Source: Ectocarpus siliculosus
Lineage: Eukaryota > Sar > Phaeophyceae > Ectocarpales > Ectocarpaceae
Direction: 5' to 3'
Assembly (NCBI GenBank): GCA_000310025.1
Contig: FN649728.1
Location: forward strand, 3,207,130 to 3,271,129
Length of the DNA: 64,000 bases
Part shown: piece after piece, positions 1 through 12,246 of the stretch
How positions within the stretch are numbered: position 1 is the first letter of the stretch
Layout: every line of letters starts with the position of its first letter
The notes under the pieces: model-generated
What the model saw: only the letters and a program-made list of their open reading frames with translations
Databases searched by the model: none
Told to the model about the DNA's origin: nothing
Position numbers and translations under genes: made by a program

Positions 1-175
1 TCAGCACTAGAACGCTTCGAAACAACGCACTATTTTCGTAGGGCACGGACCGCTTTGTTGGGTCCCAAACCAGGGCGGCACCGAAAACAGTCCATCCAAT
101 AACTGATGCTTTATATTAGCATGTCGTGCTCCAAAAACATGAAATATTTTGGGACGGTCCCCTCAATAGAACCAC

Positions 176-1224
<1,049 letters not shown>

Positions 1225-1528
1225 CTGCCGCTAATGTAAATTGTCCAATAATACGTGCATGTATTGGGGCACGGGCGGTTTTCCGTTTTGTTTCTCTTGA
1301 ATTTATTGTGTACGAAAGGCAAACCATAGTATGCATACGACAGCCCTCCTTCTCGCTTTATGCATTGTAGGAAGGTCGCAGTCAGCTCCGAATGCATTCT
1401 TGCGGTGTACCTTTTTTGACGATATCCTTGGTTCCGAGAGAACGTGTTAGCGCAACACGGAGGAAGCAGGGGAGGGGGTGCTCTTGAATATTACCAGAAA
1501 GAGGGGAAAAATAAGGGAGCATTGGCCA

Positions 1529-2352
1529 AAATCGGGTACACCAGGTCCAAACACGGCCATCATCGGGCACCCCTACAAGACGCTGCTGGAAGCGACCGCA
1601 TGACACCCTCTGGTGGTCGATGCCCGCCCCTACCCGACCTTGACCGTCTTTCCACCGGGTGCACCCGATCTTGGCTACTCGCCCTCCGCAGGGGTACACG
1701 GTTTTTCTTTCCCCTGCCCGAAAATGGCTGGGCTGTTGGATCAGAACCCATGCACACAAGCACACGTCTGCAAAGCAATGCCCTACCCTCGAATTCGGAC
1801 GTTCCGACGGCGGATGGGGGCGGACCCACCGCCGGCGGTGGCACTAAATCGGTAAAATTAGACCATCCGACGAGTCAGCGCTGACTAGTCGGATGGTCTA
1901 ATTTGACCGACTAGCACTCTCGCTTGGGGAAAACGGCAGGCGGTCGGTGCAAATGATTGAGAAGAGCTGGATGATACCGCACTCACTCACGAGATTCGAC
2001 ACGCGAGACGCATCTAAAAAATAGACATAACTCTCTGCCTCCCGCCGCTTTCTCATTGGCGACAAACGAGCGGCCTGCGGTGTGCGTCCGATACGTGATT
2101 GTGTGTGCTTGGGTTTTGGCCGGACAGCCCACCACATTTTAGGGTAGGCAATTGGGGTAGGGGAAGGAAAATGAAAAATCGGGTACCCTTCCAGGGGTTG
2201 AGTAGCCAAGATCGGGTGCACCCGGTGGAAAGACAGTCAAGGTCGGGTAGGGGTGGGCGTCGGCCAATCAGATGGTGTCATGCGGTCGCTTCCAGCAGCG
2301 TCTTGTAGGGGTGCCCGATGATGGCCGCGGTTGGACCGGGTGGACCCGATTG
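1529..2352. repeat. Foldback element, ~240 bp inverted arms
   Basis: Bases about 1529-1768 are the approximate reverse complement of about 2093-2352. Both outer ends start AATCGGGT, and both arms contain the block GGGCACCCCTACAAGACGCT. By eye the arms are roughly 85% identical. The 320 bp interior holds a separate near-perfect palindrome at 1849-1910. No transposase is seen, so this looks like a non-autonomous mobile element (MITE or foldback type). Edges are approximate. Confidence 0.75.
1849..1910. repeat. 62 bp near-perfect palindrome
   Basis: The two halves (centre between 1879 and 1880) are reverse complements over about 31 bp with two or three mismatches; the core is TTAGACCATCCGAC facing GTCGGATGGTCTAA. 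It can fold into a single long hairpin. It sits inside the larger foldback element but off its centre of symmetry. Confidence 0.8.
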
Positions 2353-4060
2353 TAAGCACTGCTAAAAAAAAAACAACGCCCACCTGGACGGATGTTGCTC
2401 ATGTATTTTGGAGGTAGAATTTATCGCACAGAGAGGAACGACATCGTGCACTTCATCACGTGTTCTACGTAAAAAGTACGCGTAGTCTAACTCACAGGAT
2501 GTATGTAGCATCACGTTGTTGACCTGTTATGTGTATGTATGCGGGGCCGATTTTTTCCCCGCGAAAAGTCAAGCAGCACAAGTCAACACTTGTCGTCACC
2601 GTATCGCCACCATACCACGTACGTCTGCATGAAGATTCCTGGTGCCAAAATACGGCTATTTATGTGAGGTCGTGGGGAGCTGCGATGTGTGTGTTCATAG
2701 AGCTGTCCGGTAGAGGGTGTGCTACGGCTGTGGCCGCGCAAAAGTGCCGGGTGTACGGCGGATCTCATTACGGTGCATCTCATATCATACATGGGAGGAA
2801 GGTGCATCACTGCTGCGGCCCCACTGCTGCTTGCTGTGTCGGTGACGGAAGAAGAAAGCAAGTTATCAACAAGCCACCCAGGCACAGATTCTTGGGTTGA
2901 GCAAGAAACAGAAAGGCGCAGGCACAACAGACACACACAAACCTCGTTTTGATGCAACAGCAGTAGTACATTAGTGAGGATTTAAGCCTTGGCTCGAGGT
3001 GCTTGTTTCTATGGAGTAGGCCGCCACTTGTACATGTACTGCTGGGCGATGATAAACTGCGCTCTCGCTTGCGGTAAAAGAGAAACAAAGAATGCGCGGC
3101 GAGCAATAATATTGTGAAAAAACACACACGATCAACTCTCTCACCTTTTGACCTGAAAGGAACGGGCATCCACCGGAAGCAGTCCGAGCAACCAGGGCGA
3201 AGCCAGCGAGCCACACCAGATTACACGTGCGTCCCATGTTCGTTTCGAAGCAGACCTACAGTGCAGCAGCAGCAGTACAGGGTTTGTTCGTTGTTGGTGG
3301 ATTCATGCGGCAGAAAATTAAATGATAAAAGTCGATGAGGAGCAAACGAAGAAAAACAACGACGCAAATAATAAATGAAGATTCCTTCTGGCGTTCTGCG
3401 TTTTGTTGTTGCTGTTGCTATCATCTTCAGACAGACAGACAGAAGAGACGCAAATGCGTGTGGATAAATCCAGAAACGGTCGCGTACATAGCCTGGCCCT
3501 CTCACACGCAGAAGCGGCGGTTTGATCGAGTAGAAATCTCCAGCGTGCCAAAGCGGATAAATAGAATCATGAAAGACCAACAAAGACGGCGAGACAAACG
3601 GCACCATTCCACATGCCACAGACAAGAGTATAGGCTCCGCAGTAGAGCAGGCAATGTCCTCTATCGCGCATGAAAACGGGGAAGGCCGAAGCCTTCCTCG
3701 TCTTGCGCCCTGTTCAGAGCGGCGGCGAGGAATGAATGAAATTGAGGACGAACTTGACCCCAGTGCGCTCTACGTTTTTACAATCCTGTTCATCATATCG
3801 TTGTTTTGTCCGAAAAGGGCGAAAAGGGGCCGGTACATCTTCTGGCGAATCTCCGACATTACCCGCACACAACCCGGCACCCTTGGCCGCTGCATACCTT
3901 GCGCACTTGGTGAACGCCTCTGTTGCTTCTTGCCCGGGGTTCAAGAAGAGCAAGCTCGATATCCCCGTTGCGTGTTGCCTCGTTGTGTGAGGAACGAGGG
4001 GGAGAGCAGGAGTGTGCGAGGTGCGACAGGATGTCGGCGGGGCGAGTGGAGAGGTCCGCA

Positions 4061-4134
4061 CCCATCGTGCACGACGAATTCATCTCCCACGCAAAGACCC
4101 ATCGCGCACGACGAATTCATCTCCCACGCAAAGA
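4061..4134. repeat. 37 bp direct tandem duplication
   Basis: Two adjacent 37 bp copies begin CCCATCG and end CGCAAAGA. They differ at one base (GTGC versus GCGC), indicating a recent duplication. No coding role is seen. Confidence 0.85.
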
Positions 4135-5613
4135 GTTGTTTTTTCCACAACAACCAATTCCTTGCAACATCCATCATGTATTTATAATAGTGTCTTTTCC
4201 GCGGGATCAGAAAGCGTCCGGAAATATCTGCCCTGTGGGTATCGCAGGCTCGGTAGCTTGTTGCACTCTGTGTCTGACTACAGGATGGAGGACGAAGTCT
4301 AGCTACGCATCTGTCGTGCTGGGGAGGCTTAGAGATGAAGATGTTGGTTGGGAAATTTATTTTCATGAGCTATCTGATCATACATGCATGATGACATCAG
4401 GACATGGGTTTCCTCGCGACGGAGATATGTATGTACATAGACATCTATGTAGATAGATTCCCCGTTTGACATGGTTTCTATTTTTTCGGGATTTCGGAAG
4501 AGAAGCGATCAATTCCCAATCGGATATCGGATATCGGACACACACGTTGTTGGGGACGCAGGCAGGGAGAGAGTACATTTTCTTCCACTACACACACACG
4601 CGGTCGATGCCATATACAAAACACACACCGGCTGATTGATGTAAGGTCACAGACAGCAGCAGTCGTCAGTGCGTGGGGATGGATGGATGCAGTTGTTGTG
4701 CGTACGTACAACAATTAATACAAGACCTCCCTCCGGAGTGGGTGAAATAGAGCACCGTGGCAGGGGGTGATGAAATAACATGCAAAGAGCAAAACAGGAG
4801 AACAGATTATGCATATACATACCAAGACCGCTATCGACCCTTTGGGTCTAGACTAGCTCTTTCTTTTTCTTGCGGAAAAAATAAAAATGAGGAAAGAGTG
4901 CGGGGAGAGAGACAGAAGTACAGCAGAAAGAGACGAGAGTGTACTTCTGTAGACGCAACTTTAGATATCTCCACCCATAGGCCATCAGGGCTGCCCGCGA
5001 CAGGACGGTGGGCACAGACAGACAGGGTCATAGAAGGGTTAATGCGTGGTCACGGTGCGGCCGCTAGGGCAGGTTAGGCTTGTAGACCTCGACAAGATCA
5101 GCGGTCAAGCCACCCAAACTACTCTTTTTTCAGTATATTCATATGATCAGAGAAAATGGTCAGTGAGAGGGCTTGTAGGCCCATAGCTCAACATCTTGTC
5201 AACATGGCCAAGGGGCCCTCCATCTGGAAACGTCGGAACTCCCTTGGGTTACGCTGCAATCAATCTTGATCGCGGGGGGGGGGGGCTTATATGTCCCCGG
5301 TCGGGGACATTTTGACAAAATCCACGGGGTTTCGACATTTTCGGGCGCTTTTTTCAGCGCGGGCGCGCGGGATCCCACACAGTGTTATAGGATTCAGATG
5401 TATGTCATGTGTAGACGGAACATAGAAGAGCTTTTGGTTCCTTCTAGAAGGCGCGGAGCGATGTAACTCTCCGCGGAAGGATAAAAAGCAGGGGACAGGA
5501 TCTAGTAGCCCCTGCTTGTGCAGAGGATCCTGTGCCCCTTGGTGTCATTCCTACCGATACCCAAGGCAACAGCCACAGCTGCTGCTGCTGTTCTACAAGA
5601 AGAGTAACAACAA

Positions 5614-8600
5614 GTGAGTTCTTCTTCACGGGTCAACCAGACTTCATCACGCGTGCATACCACTACACTTACTTGGCGTCGTCGGCAGGACTCGTTGTCT
5701 GAGAAACAAACCCAACCTCGCTGTCGGGGAGGTTTCGGCAAATCTGCTCCGCTTCAAACTTCGACTATTGTCCGTTTGAGCGTGCAGTTTCTTCGCAAGC
5801 GCCTTCCTACTTCCTTTCTCGCTGTTTGGGCATACGTTGTTCCTGATGGTGTTATGCATCATGACGTACTCCTCGGGAGAGACAGTTGGATGCGGTTTAG
5901 CGACCGCTCTTACCGCACTTTGCGTGCGAAACGCCCTGGTGACTGTGTTTTTGGTGAGCGTACCCTGGCTCAGCATAGATAGCAGTTAGTTGCGGTGCCA
6001 CCGCAGTTGCTCACGATTTGCCTTCCACAGATGGCAACTACCAACTTCGCTATGCTGGGAAACATTCCGTCCAACTTCACCCTGAACATAGCCTTGTTCC
6101 GGTTAATTTGGTACGCAGCGATGGCTCTCCCGCCCTCGTGGGTAACTATCTCGTGGATATGCTTCCACAATGTGCTATGTTTTCTTCCGAGGAACATTTT
6201 GTGCAAAATGGTTGCCAAAGACTCCCTCCCGCTCGCGGGTATCTCTTCACTCGAACCAGGCGACATTCTGGGTACAGCTTCGGCTCCCCTTCTTCGCGTG
6301 CCTCTCAGTGCTGTGTCTCGCCACAGTTTGAGCGATGGTCTTCAATCTGCGGCTCAAGATCCCACCATTGCTTCGGGCGACTGGGTTCCGGGTCCTGTTT
6401 CGACAGGTGGCATTGATTCGTCTGCCGAACGTCGCATTGATGACCCCTTCGTGTATAATTTGCATGAGCGACCCACGCCGTCGCCACCCGGCAAAGAGGA
6501 CCCTGGTTCTGCCAGTGCTTCTCTTTCGTCGCCTCCGCCTGCTCTTCTCGAGCGGTTGACGTCTGAACAACGTCAGAGTTTTCCCCGCGTGTGGGATAAG
6601 CTCCCCTGCCATCTCCGTGAGATTTCTTTTGATCTCCATGGTCCGGGTTGGACTCCGGATGTCATCACTCAGCTTGGTAACGTCCTGTGCGACTATTATC
6701 ATGATGTCTTCTCGAGTTCCCCCACCGACTTTGGATCTTGTTCGCTTTTTCCTTTCAAGCTTACAGTTCCTCCGGGCAGTGCACCCGTCACGTCTCGTCC
6801 ATACCGCGTTAACTCCCCGGTGGCGAAACAAGTTGACGCGATCCTTGATCAATATCTTGCGGCTGTCTGATCCAACATTCGACCTCGCCCTACTCGAGTC
6901 CTTTGGTAGTCATACCGAAGAAATCTGGTGGTGTTCGCATCACTGTCAATTATCGCAAGCTCAACAAGCTTTGTGCTTTGAGCCAGCTTCCGATTCCTCG
7001 AGTTGATGATACTTTGGACAAGCTGTTGAAAGGGCGAATCTATTCCCTTTTCGACATGAAGTCTTCGTTCCACCAAATCACGGTTCACCGTGATACAATC
7101 CCTTTGACGGCATTCGTGACGTCTTCCGGGCTTTTTGAGTGGTTGAAGATGCCTCAAGGCAGTTCTGCTGCCCCTGGGTGGTTTTGCTAGGTGGTCAACG
7201 AAGTCATCAAAAATCTCCACGGTGTTGCATCGTACTTGGATGATTTGATCGTTTTCGACGACAACCCTGCTTCTCATGTTGATACCATGCGCGCTCTGTT
7301 TGAACGTTTGCGTACACACAACTTGAAACTCACCCCACCGAAGGCCACCATTGGCGCTACCGAAGCGGACTTCCTAGGTCACACCATCTCTCCCGACGGT
7401 GTTCGGCCTAGCGGGGCCAAGGTTGCGGCCCTCACCAAAATGCCCATGCCTAAGGATGTTAAACAACTTCGCTCTCTTCTCGGCGGCCTCAGCTACTACC
7501 GCAAGTTCCTTCCCAACATGGCTACGCGAATTCGACCTCTGACCACTCTTCTCAAGAAGCAGGCGACGTTCGCCTTCACCCCTGCCATGGAGCAAGCTGT
7601 TCGCGTCCTGCTGTCTGAGTTGGCCAACCCTCCTCTTGGTTTATCCAGATTGGGATGCCGTTACGGACGGCTCGCGACCTTTTCGCCTCTACTGTGATGC
7701 TAGTCGCGATGGGTTCGGCGAGACTCTCGAACAAGAACAGCCGGATGGCTCCATCCGGCCCATCGTTTTCGTCAGCCGAGCTACTTTGGACTCCGAACGT
7801 CATTGGACTCCCTTCGACCTCGAGGCAGGTAGCATCGTATGGTGCATCAAACGACTTCACCGTTATTTGTGGGGCACGAAATTTCGCATTTTTACCGACC
7901 ACAAATCTCTTGAGCATTTTGCCAAGGTGGGGGAGAACAATGCCCGCGTTCAGCGTTGGCTCGAATTTCTTACCGCCTACAATTACACTCTCGAGTACCG
8001 CAAGGGTTCCGCAAATGGCAACGCTGATTTCCTCTCTCGCCTTCCGATCGATGCGGCGGAATGTGACCGATCTGGTCGCAGCCGCTTGACACCGGATGAC
8101 GATAAGGAGAGCGTATTCTTCATCCGTTCTTGTGGCCTTACGCCTTCTGGCCATCGCGCCGTGGGTGTTGGCTTGGGTGGGCTCGTCCCCACTTCCCCGA
8201 CTTCGGTCTTGGGTGGGCTGGCCCCCTCTGCAGATGATTTCGTCGACTTCCGTCGGCATGGTCCACGTCTCTCGCCGTCAGGCCTTTCGTCTCCGCCTGG
8301 CATCTGGAACATCGCACCCTGGCCGTCCAACAACCCCCGCGGGTTGTCTCCTTCGCTACGACGTCTGTGTGGCAGGACCCTCGATTGGTTTGGCTCCTTA
8401 CATTCTTCGGTGGAGGACATTTTGGCTCTCGAGCCCGAGTCTTCGCCGGCCGTCTCGCCGACTGCCGCATCACGACGGACTCTCGACCCTACTCAACTGC
8501 TTTCCACGCGAACTCGCCGTCGCACGGCGGTTGTGGCAGGCAAGCCCCTCCCGCCCGTGGATTATGGCTTCTCTGAGGACCCACCTGCTCCCACTCGGAT

Positions 8601-9684
8601 CTCCGCTTCGCCCCGATCGTTTCGACGTTCTTCGCCCGCGTCTTCAGCATCGACTACGCCCCCCGTTTTGACCAGGTTGGTTTCGGCTCCTGGTGCTGAC
8701 ACTTCGATCCCAGACCTTCATACGCCTCTGGCTCGCGGAAGGGATCTTGCGTCTTCGACGCATCCTGCAACTTCGGTTGCTCCTGCCCAGCAGTCTTCTG
8801 CTGCCCCCGATTCTTCGGAATCTTCGACGCGTTCGGTTTCGACCACTCGTACGCCTTCGTCTTCGGTTTCCGCTGCTACTCTGCCTTCGGGTGGATTGCA
8901 GCCGGAGCCTCAGGAATCGGCTCCCTCTTCTATCGAGGCGGCTTTACATTCCTCGGCAGATTTAGCCTTCCGGGCGTCTGTCGAACGTTTCTCGCATGCT
9001 GATTGGGCTCGCGAGCAACGTAACGAACCTGTTTGTGATGCAGCTATTCGTTTCATCCTTCTGGGTCGGCCTTCGGCTCTCCCTTCGGATTTCCTGGATC
9101 ATCTTCCGTCCGCTCGTCGACCTCCTCTGTCGGAGATTCGTGACCTGTCTAACAAAGGCCGGTTACAGGTTGACGATGATGGTTTGGTCTTACTTGTTCG
9201 CAAGCAAACAGCGCCCCCGTCGTCTACGACCACACGTCCTGGCGGGCGTGCTGCTCGCCTTCTCAACGACGAACCCATTCGGATTTATGTTCCCATGCTC
9301 ATGCGTCTGTGGATCATGCAAGCCTGTCACGCTGATGCATCCTGCCACCTCGGTGCCGCTCGCACGCTTAGCATGCTGGAACGTTTTTATTGGTGGGTTG
9401 GCATGAGTGTTTGCACGAAGTGGTGGGTAAGGCATTGTTTGCGATGCCAAGCTCGCAAGTCATCTCGTCAAACGCCTCGATGGCCTACTTTGTGCCTTCC
9501 GCTGCCTTCGGACCCTGGCGTGTCGGTGAGCGTCGATTATTTCGGTCCCCTCCCGTTGACACCGCGCGGAAACACATATATTCTGCTTTTCACTGATCGT
9601 TTCAGCCGCCGTGCTGACATTTACCCGGTTACGGCTGCAGAATTCACCGCCGAAGGCACCGCTGACGTACTTGTCAATCGGTAT
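5614..9684 (+). mobile_element. Ty3/gypsy LTR retrotransposon fragment (pol)
   Basis: Domains appear in Ty3/gypsy order. The C-terminal end of a retropepsin (DVLLGRDSW near 5860-5890) comes first, then a linker, reverse transcriptase (6.9-7.6 kb), RNase H (7.7-8.1 kb), a Ser/Pro-rich spacer, and the integrase zinc-binding region with the start of its core (9.3-9.7 kb). The putative protease lacks a visible D-S/T-G motif, no gag was recognised upstream, and no LTR pair was found. The right part falls in the assembly gap that begins at 9685. Host range cannot be read from it; it is an endogenous element of this genome. Confidence 0.9.
5995..9684 (+). pseudogene. Degenerate gypsy pol (RT, RNase H, integrase)
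   Basis: The coding frame changes near 6870-6903, between the pre-RT linker and the RT, and again near 7630 between RT and RNase H. An in-frame TAG lies at 7188-7190 just upstream of the catalytic YLDD motif (about 7234-7245). RNase H shows YCDASRDGFGE and FTDHKSLEHF. The integrase region shows the His and Cys pairs of an HHCC finger (HADASCH... CLRCQ), then DYFGPLPLTPRG. The RT palm, YLDD and RNase H residues look ordinary, so decay is by frameshift and stop rather than wholesale loss. Some apparent frameshifts could be assembly errors, given the adjoining gap. Confidence 0.85.
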
Positions 9685-10095
9685 NNNNNNNNNNNNNNNN
9701 NNNNNNNNNNNNNNNNNNNNNNNNNNNNNNNNNNNNNNNNNNNNNNNNNNNNNNNNNNNNNNNNNNNNNNNNNNNNNNNNNNNNNNNNNNNNNNNNNNNN
9801 NNNNNNNNNNNNNNNNNNNNNNNNNNNNNNNNNNNNNNNNNNNNNNNNNNNNNNNNNNNNNNNNNNNNNNNNNNNNNNNNNNNNNNNNNNNNNNNNNNNN
9901 NNNNNNNNNNNNNNNNNNNNNNNNNNNNNNNNNNNNNNNNNNNNNNNNNNNNNNNNNNNNNNNNNNNNNNNNNNNNNNNNNNNNNNNNNNNNNNNNNNNN
10001 NNNNNNNNNNNNNNNNNNNNNNNNNNNNNNNNNNNNNNNNNNNNNNNNNNNNNNNNNNNNNNNNNNNNNNNNNNNNNNNNNNNNNNNNNNNNNNN
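9685..10095. other. Assembly gap (411 N)
   Basis: Undetermined bases. Sequence on the left is integrase core; sequence on the right (poly-G, then non-coding) shows no integrase, so the retroelement probably ends inside or was collapsed at the gap. Confidence 0.99.
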
Positions 10096-12246
10096 TGGGG
10101 GGGGGGGGGTGCTGGGGTGTCCCACGGTTTCCACATGGAGGGCCCCTTGGGCTACATATATACGCCGGTGAAGCACGGCCATCTGCTCTCGGAGCACGAC
10201 GAAACCGGTGTGGAGAAGAGCGCTATTTTTTTTCTTCCTCGCTCAGAAGAAGCGAACAGATCGTCAATGGGTGCCCTATAGATAGATGTCGTTCTGGTCC
10301 CAAAGGTGTGCTAAAAAATATGGCTTCCCCGTAATCAAGTTTTGGGGGCCCTGTATCGCGCGGCGCAACTTTGGCCGATATATATATATATATAGTCTAG
10401 AGCCTTTTTTTCCCTCCTGGAATGAAGGGAAAAAATGTCGCTCGCTTCGCTCGCTCCGCGGCTCATTATTTTTGTCTTGCGAGGAGTTCGGAAGAACGGG
10501 AGATGACATGGCTGGGAAGCCACGCAAGCAAGTGAGGGTGAATCAACAAGGCGAGGAAACGGCATCGAGTGGCAGTCAGCATCAGTGATAGACGAGGCGA
10601 GTTTCGCAAGGAGTGGCGAGAGAAGGAAGGGCGCTTCGTGAAAAGACGGCGAGGCAAGGAAGTGTAGCCGGTCTGTCAGGAGGTACTGGACAAGAGGTAT
10701 GTAGCATGGCTGGAGAAACGTTACGGAACGGGTTGGTTTGTAGATAACCGACCCTATACTCGTGAATGGTTGTGAACAACGCGAGGCAAGGAATAAGGCT
10801 ACCCATGCGTGGGCTCGCATGGCCGCGAGATTGTATGACGTAAGAATGGTCGGGAAAGGGGTTGGGGTGATGGCAGGGGGCGATCTCTCCCAGTTGATAC
10901 TCGGATGAAGGTGGGGTGAAAGGCAAAGCACTCGGTGTAGCCAGGACATTGGGTTGGCGATAAATGCCTTGGCGGCAGAAGGGTAGTGGTTTAGAGAGGA
11001 GCCACGCCACGCGCGTGAAGTTTAGTGACAATGCGAGTAAAGGAATCGCTCGGGCCTGGAGCTGGGATGGACGACGGACGAGAAAACGCATGGGGGCAGA
11101 AGCGGTGGTGAAGGGGTGTTGGCTTGACGCGGTAGCGATGCCACCCAGTGGAGAGTAAGTGCGCAAGGCGAGACACGGAATCTGTGTCGCTGGTCCTTAG
11201 CTGTGCCCAACGTGGCAACGGTGACAGTCATCTGTATCGCTGATGTCCATGGTGTACAAAGGTGGTGTCTCGTGTCCGATGGACGCCGTGTGTTGCTGCG
11301 CACGCTTCACGATATGGTGCCTCTGGGATGTAATTTTCATTAGGCTCGAGAAAGACTGGTTGTCGGGTGGTGCTAGCGGCGTGTTGCGACCTACAGAAAT
11401 GACGCTGCAGGGCTACAAAATATCCCATCACATAGGGGTCACCCCCGGGCGTTGGTATCAAGACGCGGGAGGATGCCTCGACGATGTTCTTGGGTTCGCC
11501 AAAAACGACCTACTGTAGCCGCTCGGAGGCCGACTGAAAAAAACACGTGGGACAATTTCGAGGAACGGCGAGACGGTAAAACCTCTTCAGAGAGGGTGTC
11601 GGGGTCGAACATGCATGTTCCTTGTTAAGGTAAATGCGTAAGTGGTATGATGGCTGGGAGTGAGGCACGAACGTAAGAAAAATCATCACAGGACTCTCGA
11701 AACGTCACTCTATTTGATGCGGTAAGGCATACGTTGTTGCTGGACAACGAAGTCAAGCAGCTCATTACCATCGTCTCCAATGGTTCGTATATGAAACGAC
11801 ACCCCTTGACAACAGCTGAGATTGCTTCGGCCGTGGTGGGAGAAGCACGGTTGGCGTTGCGACCGGATAAAACGTGCTCTGCCGCCGCAAGCGGCCGCGG
11901 CGTTGAGCACCAGCAATCACGGTAAGCCCAGCCACTGTGAGCACCAACAAGCAATTTGTGTTTGAAAATATTATTAATCAGCCCCATTCAAGCCCCACGT
12001 GCGCGCTGAATCACGTCGCCTCGAGCAACAGCTCCCCTTCCCACACCCGACCAACACCCTACTTGTATCCAAGGAAGTCCGTTGTATCCAAGCAAGTCCG
12101 TGAACTCCCCAGAACATGCACCCCAGCGCCCTCCGCTCTCGTCAGGTATCAAGGGAAACATCATAGAGGAGCCAAATCGGACAAGGAGAAAAGATTACTA
12201 CTACTCAGGACGTCAAAAATCAGCACCAGCCCGAAGAGAATCAACC
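10096..12246. other. Intergenic, no gene recognised
   Basis: The start (10096-10110) is a G run abutting the gap, and a TA microsatellite lies near 10379-10395. Long stop-poor frames on the minus strand between 10335 and 11166 overlap one another in different frames and show no family motif or codon pattern. I treat them as chance. No LTR could be paired with sequence upstream of the retroelement. Confidence 0.4.

Larger units (their letters stand above)
1225..5613. other. Intergenic stretch with foldback element, no gene recognised
   Basis: No open frame here shows a family motif or a chain of compatible exons. The missing first exon(s) of the peroxidase on the minus strand probably lie in the first part. 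The stretch holds a foldback repeat (1529-2352), a perfect-looking tandem duplication at 4061-4134 and, near 5270, a run of 13 G followed by a short palindrome in TGTCCCCGGTCGGGGACA. Confidence 0.5.

Noticed and set aside
10335-11166. Two overlapping ~200-codon minus-strand frames
   Set aside because: They occupy the same bases in different frames, which shows the region is simply poor in stop codons on that strand.
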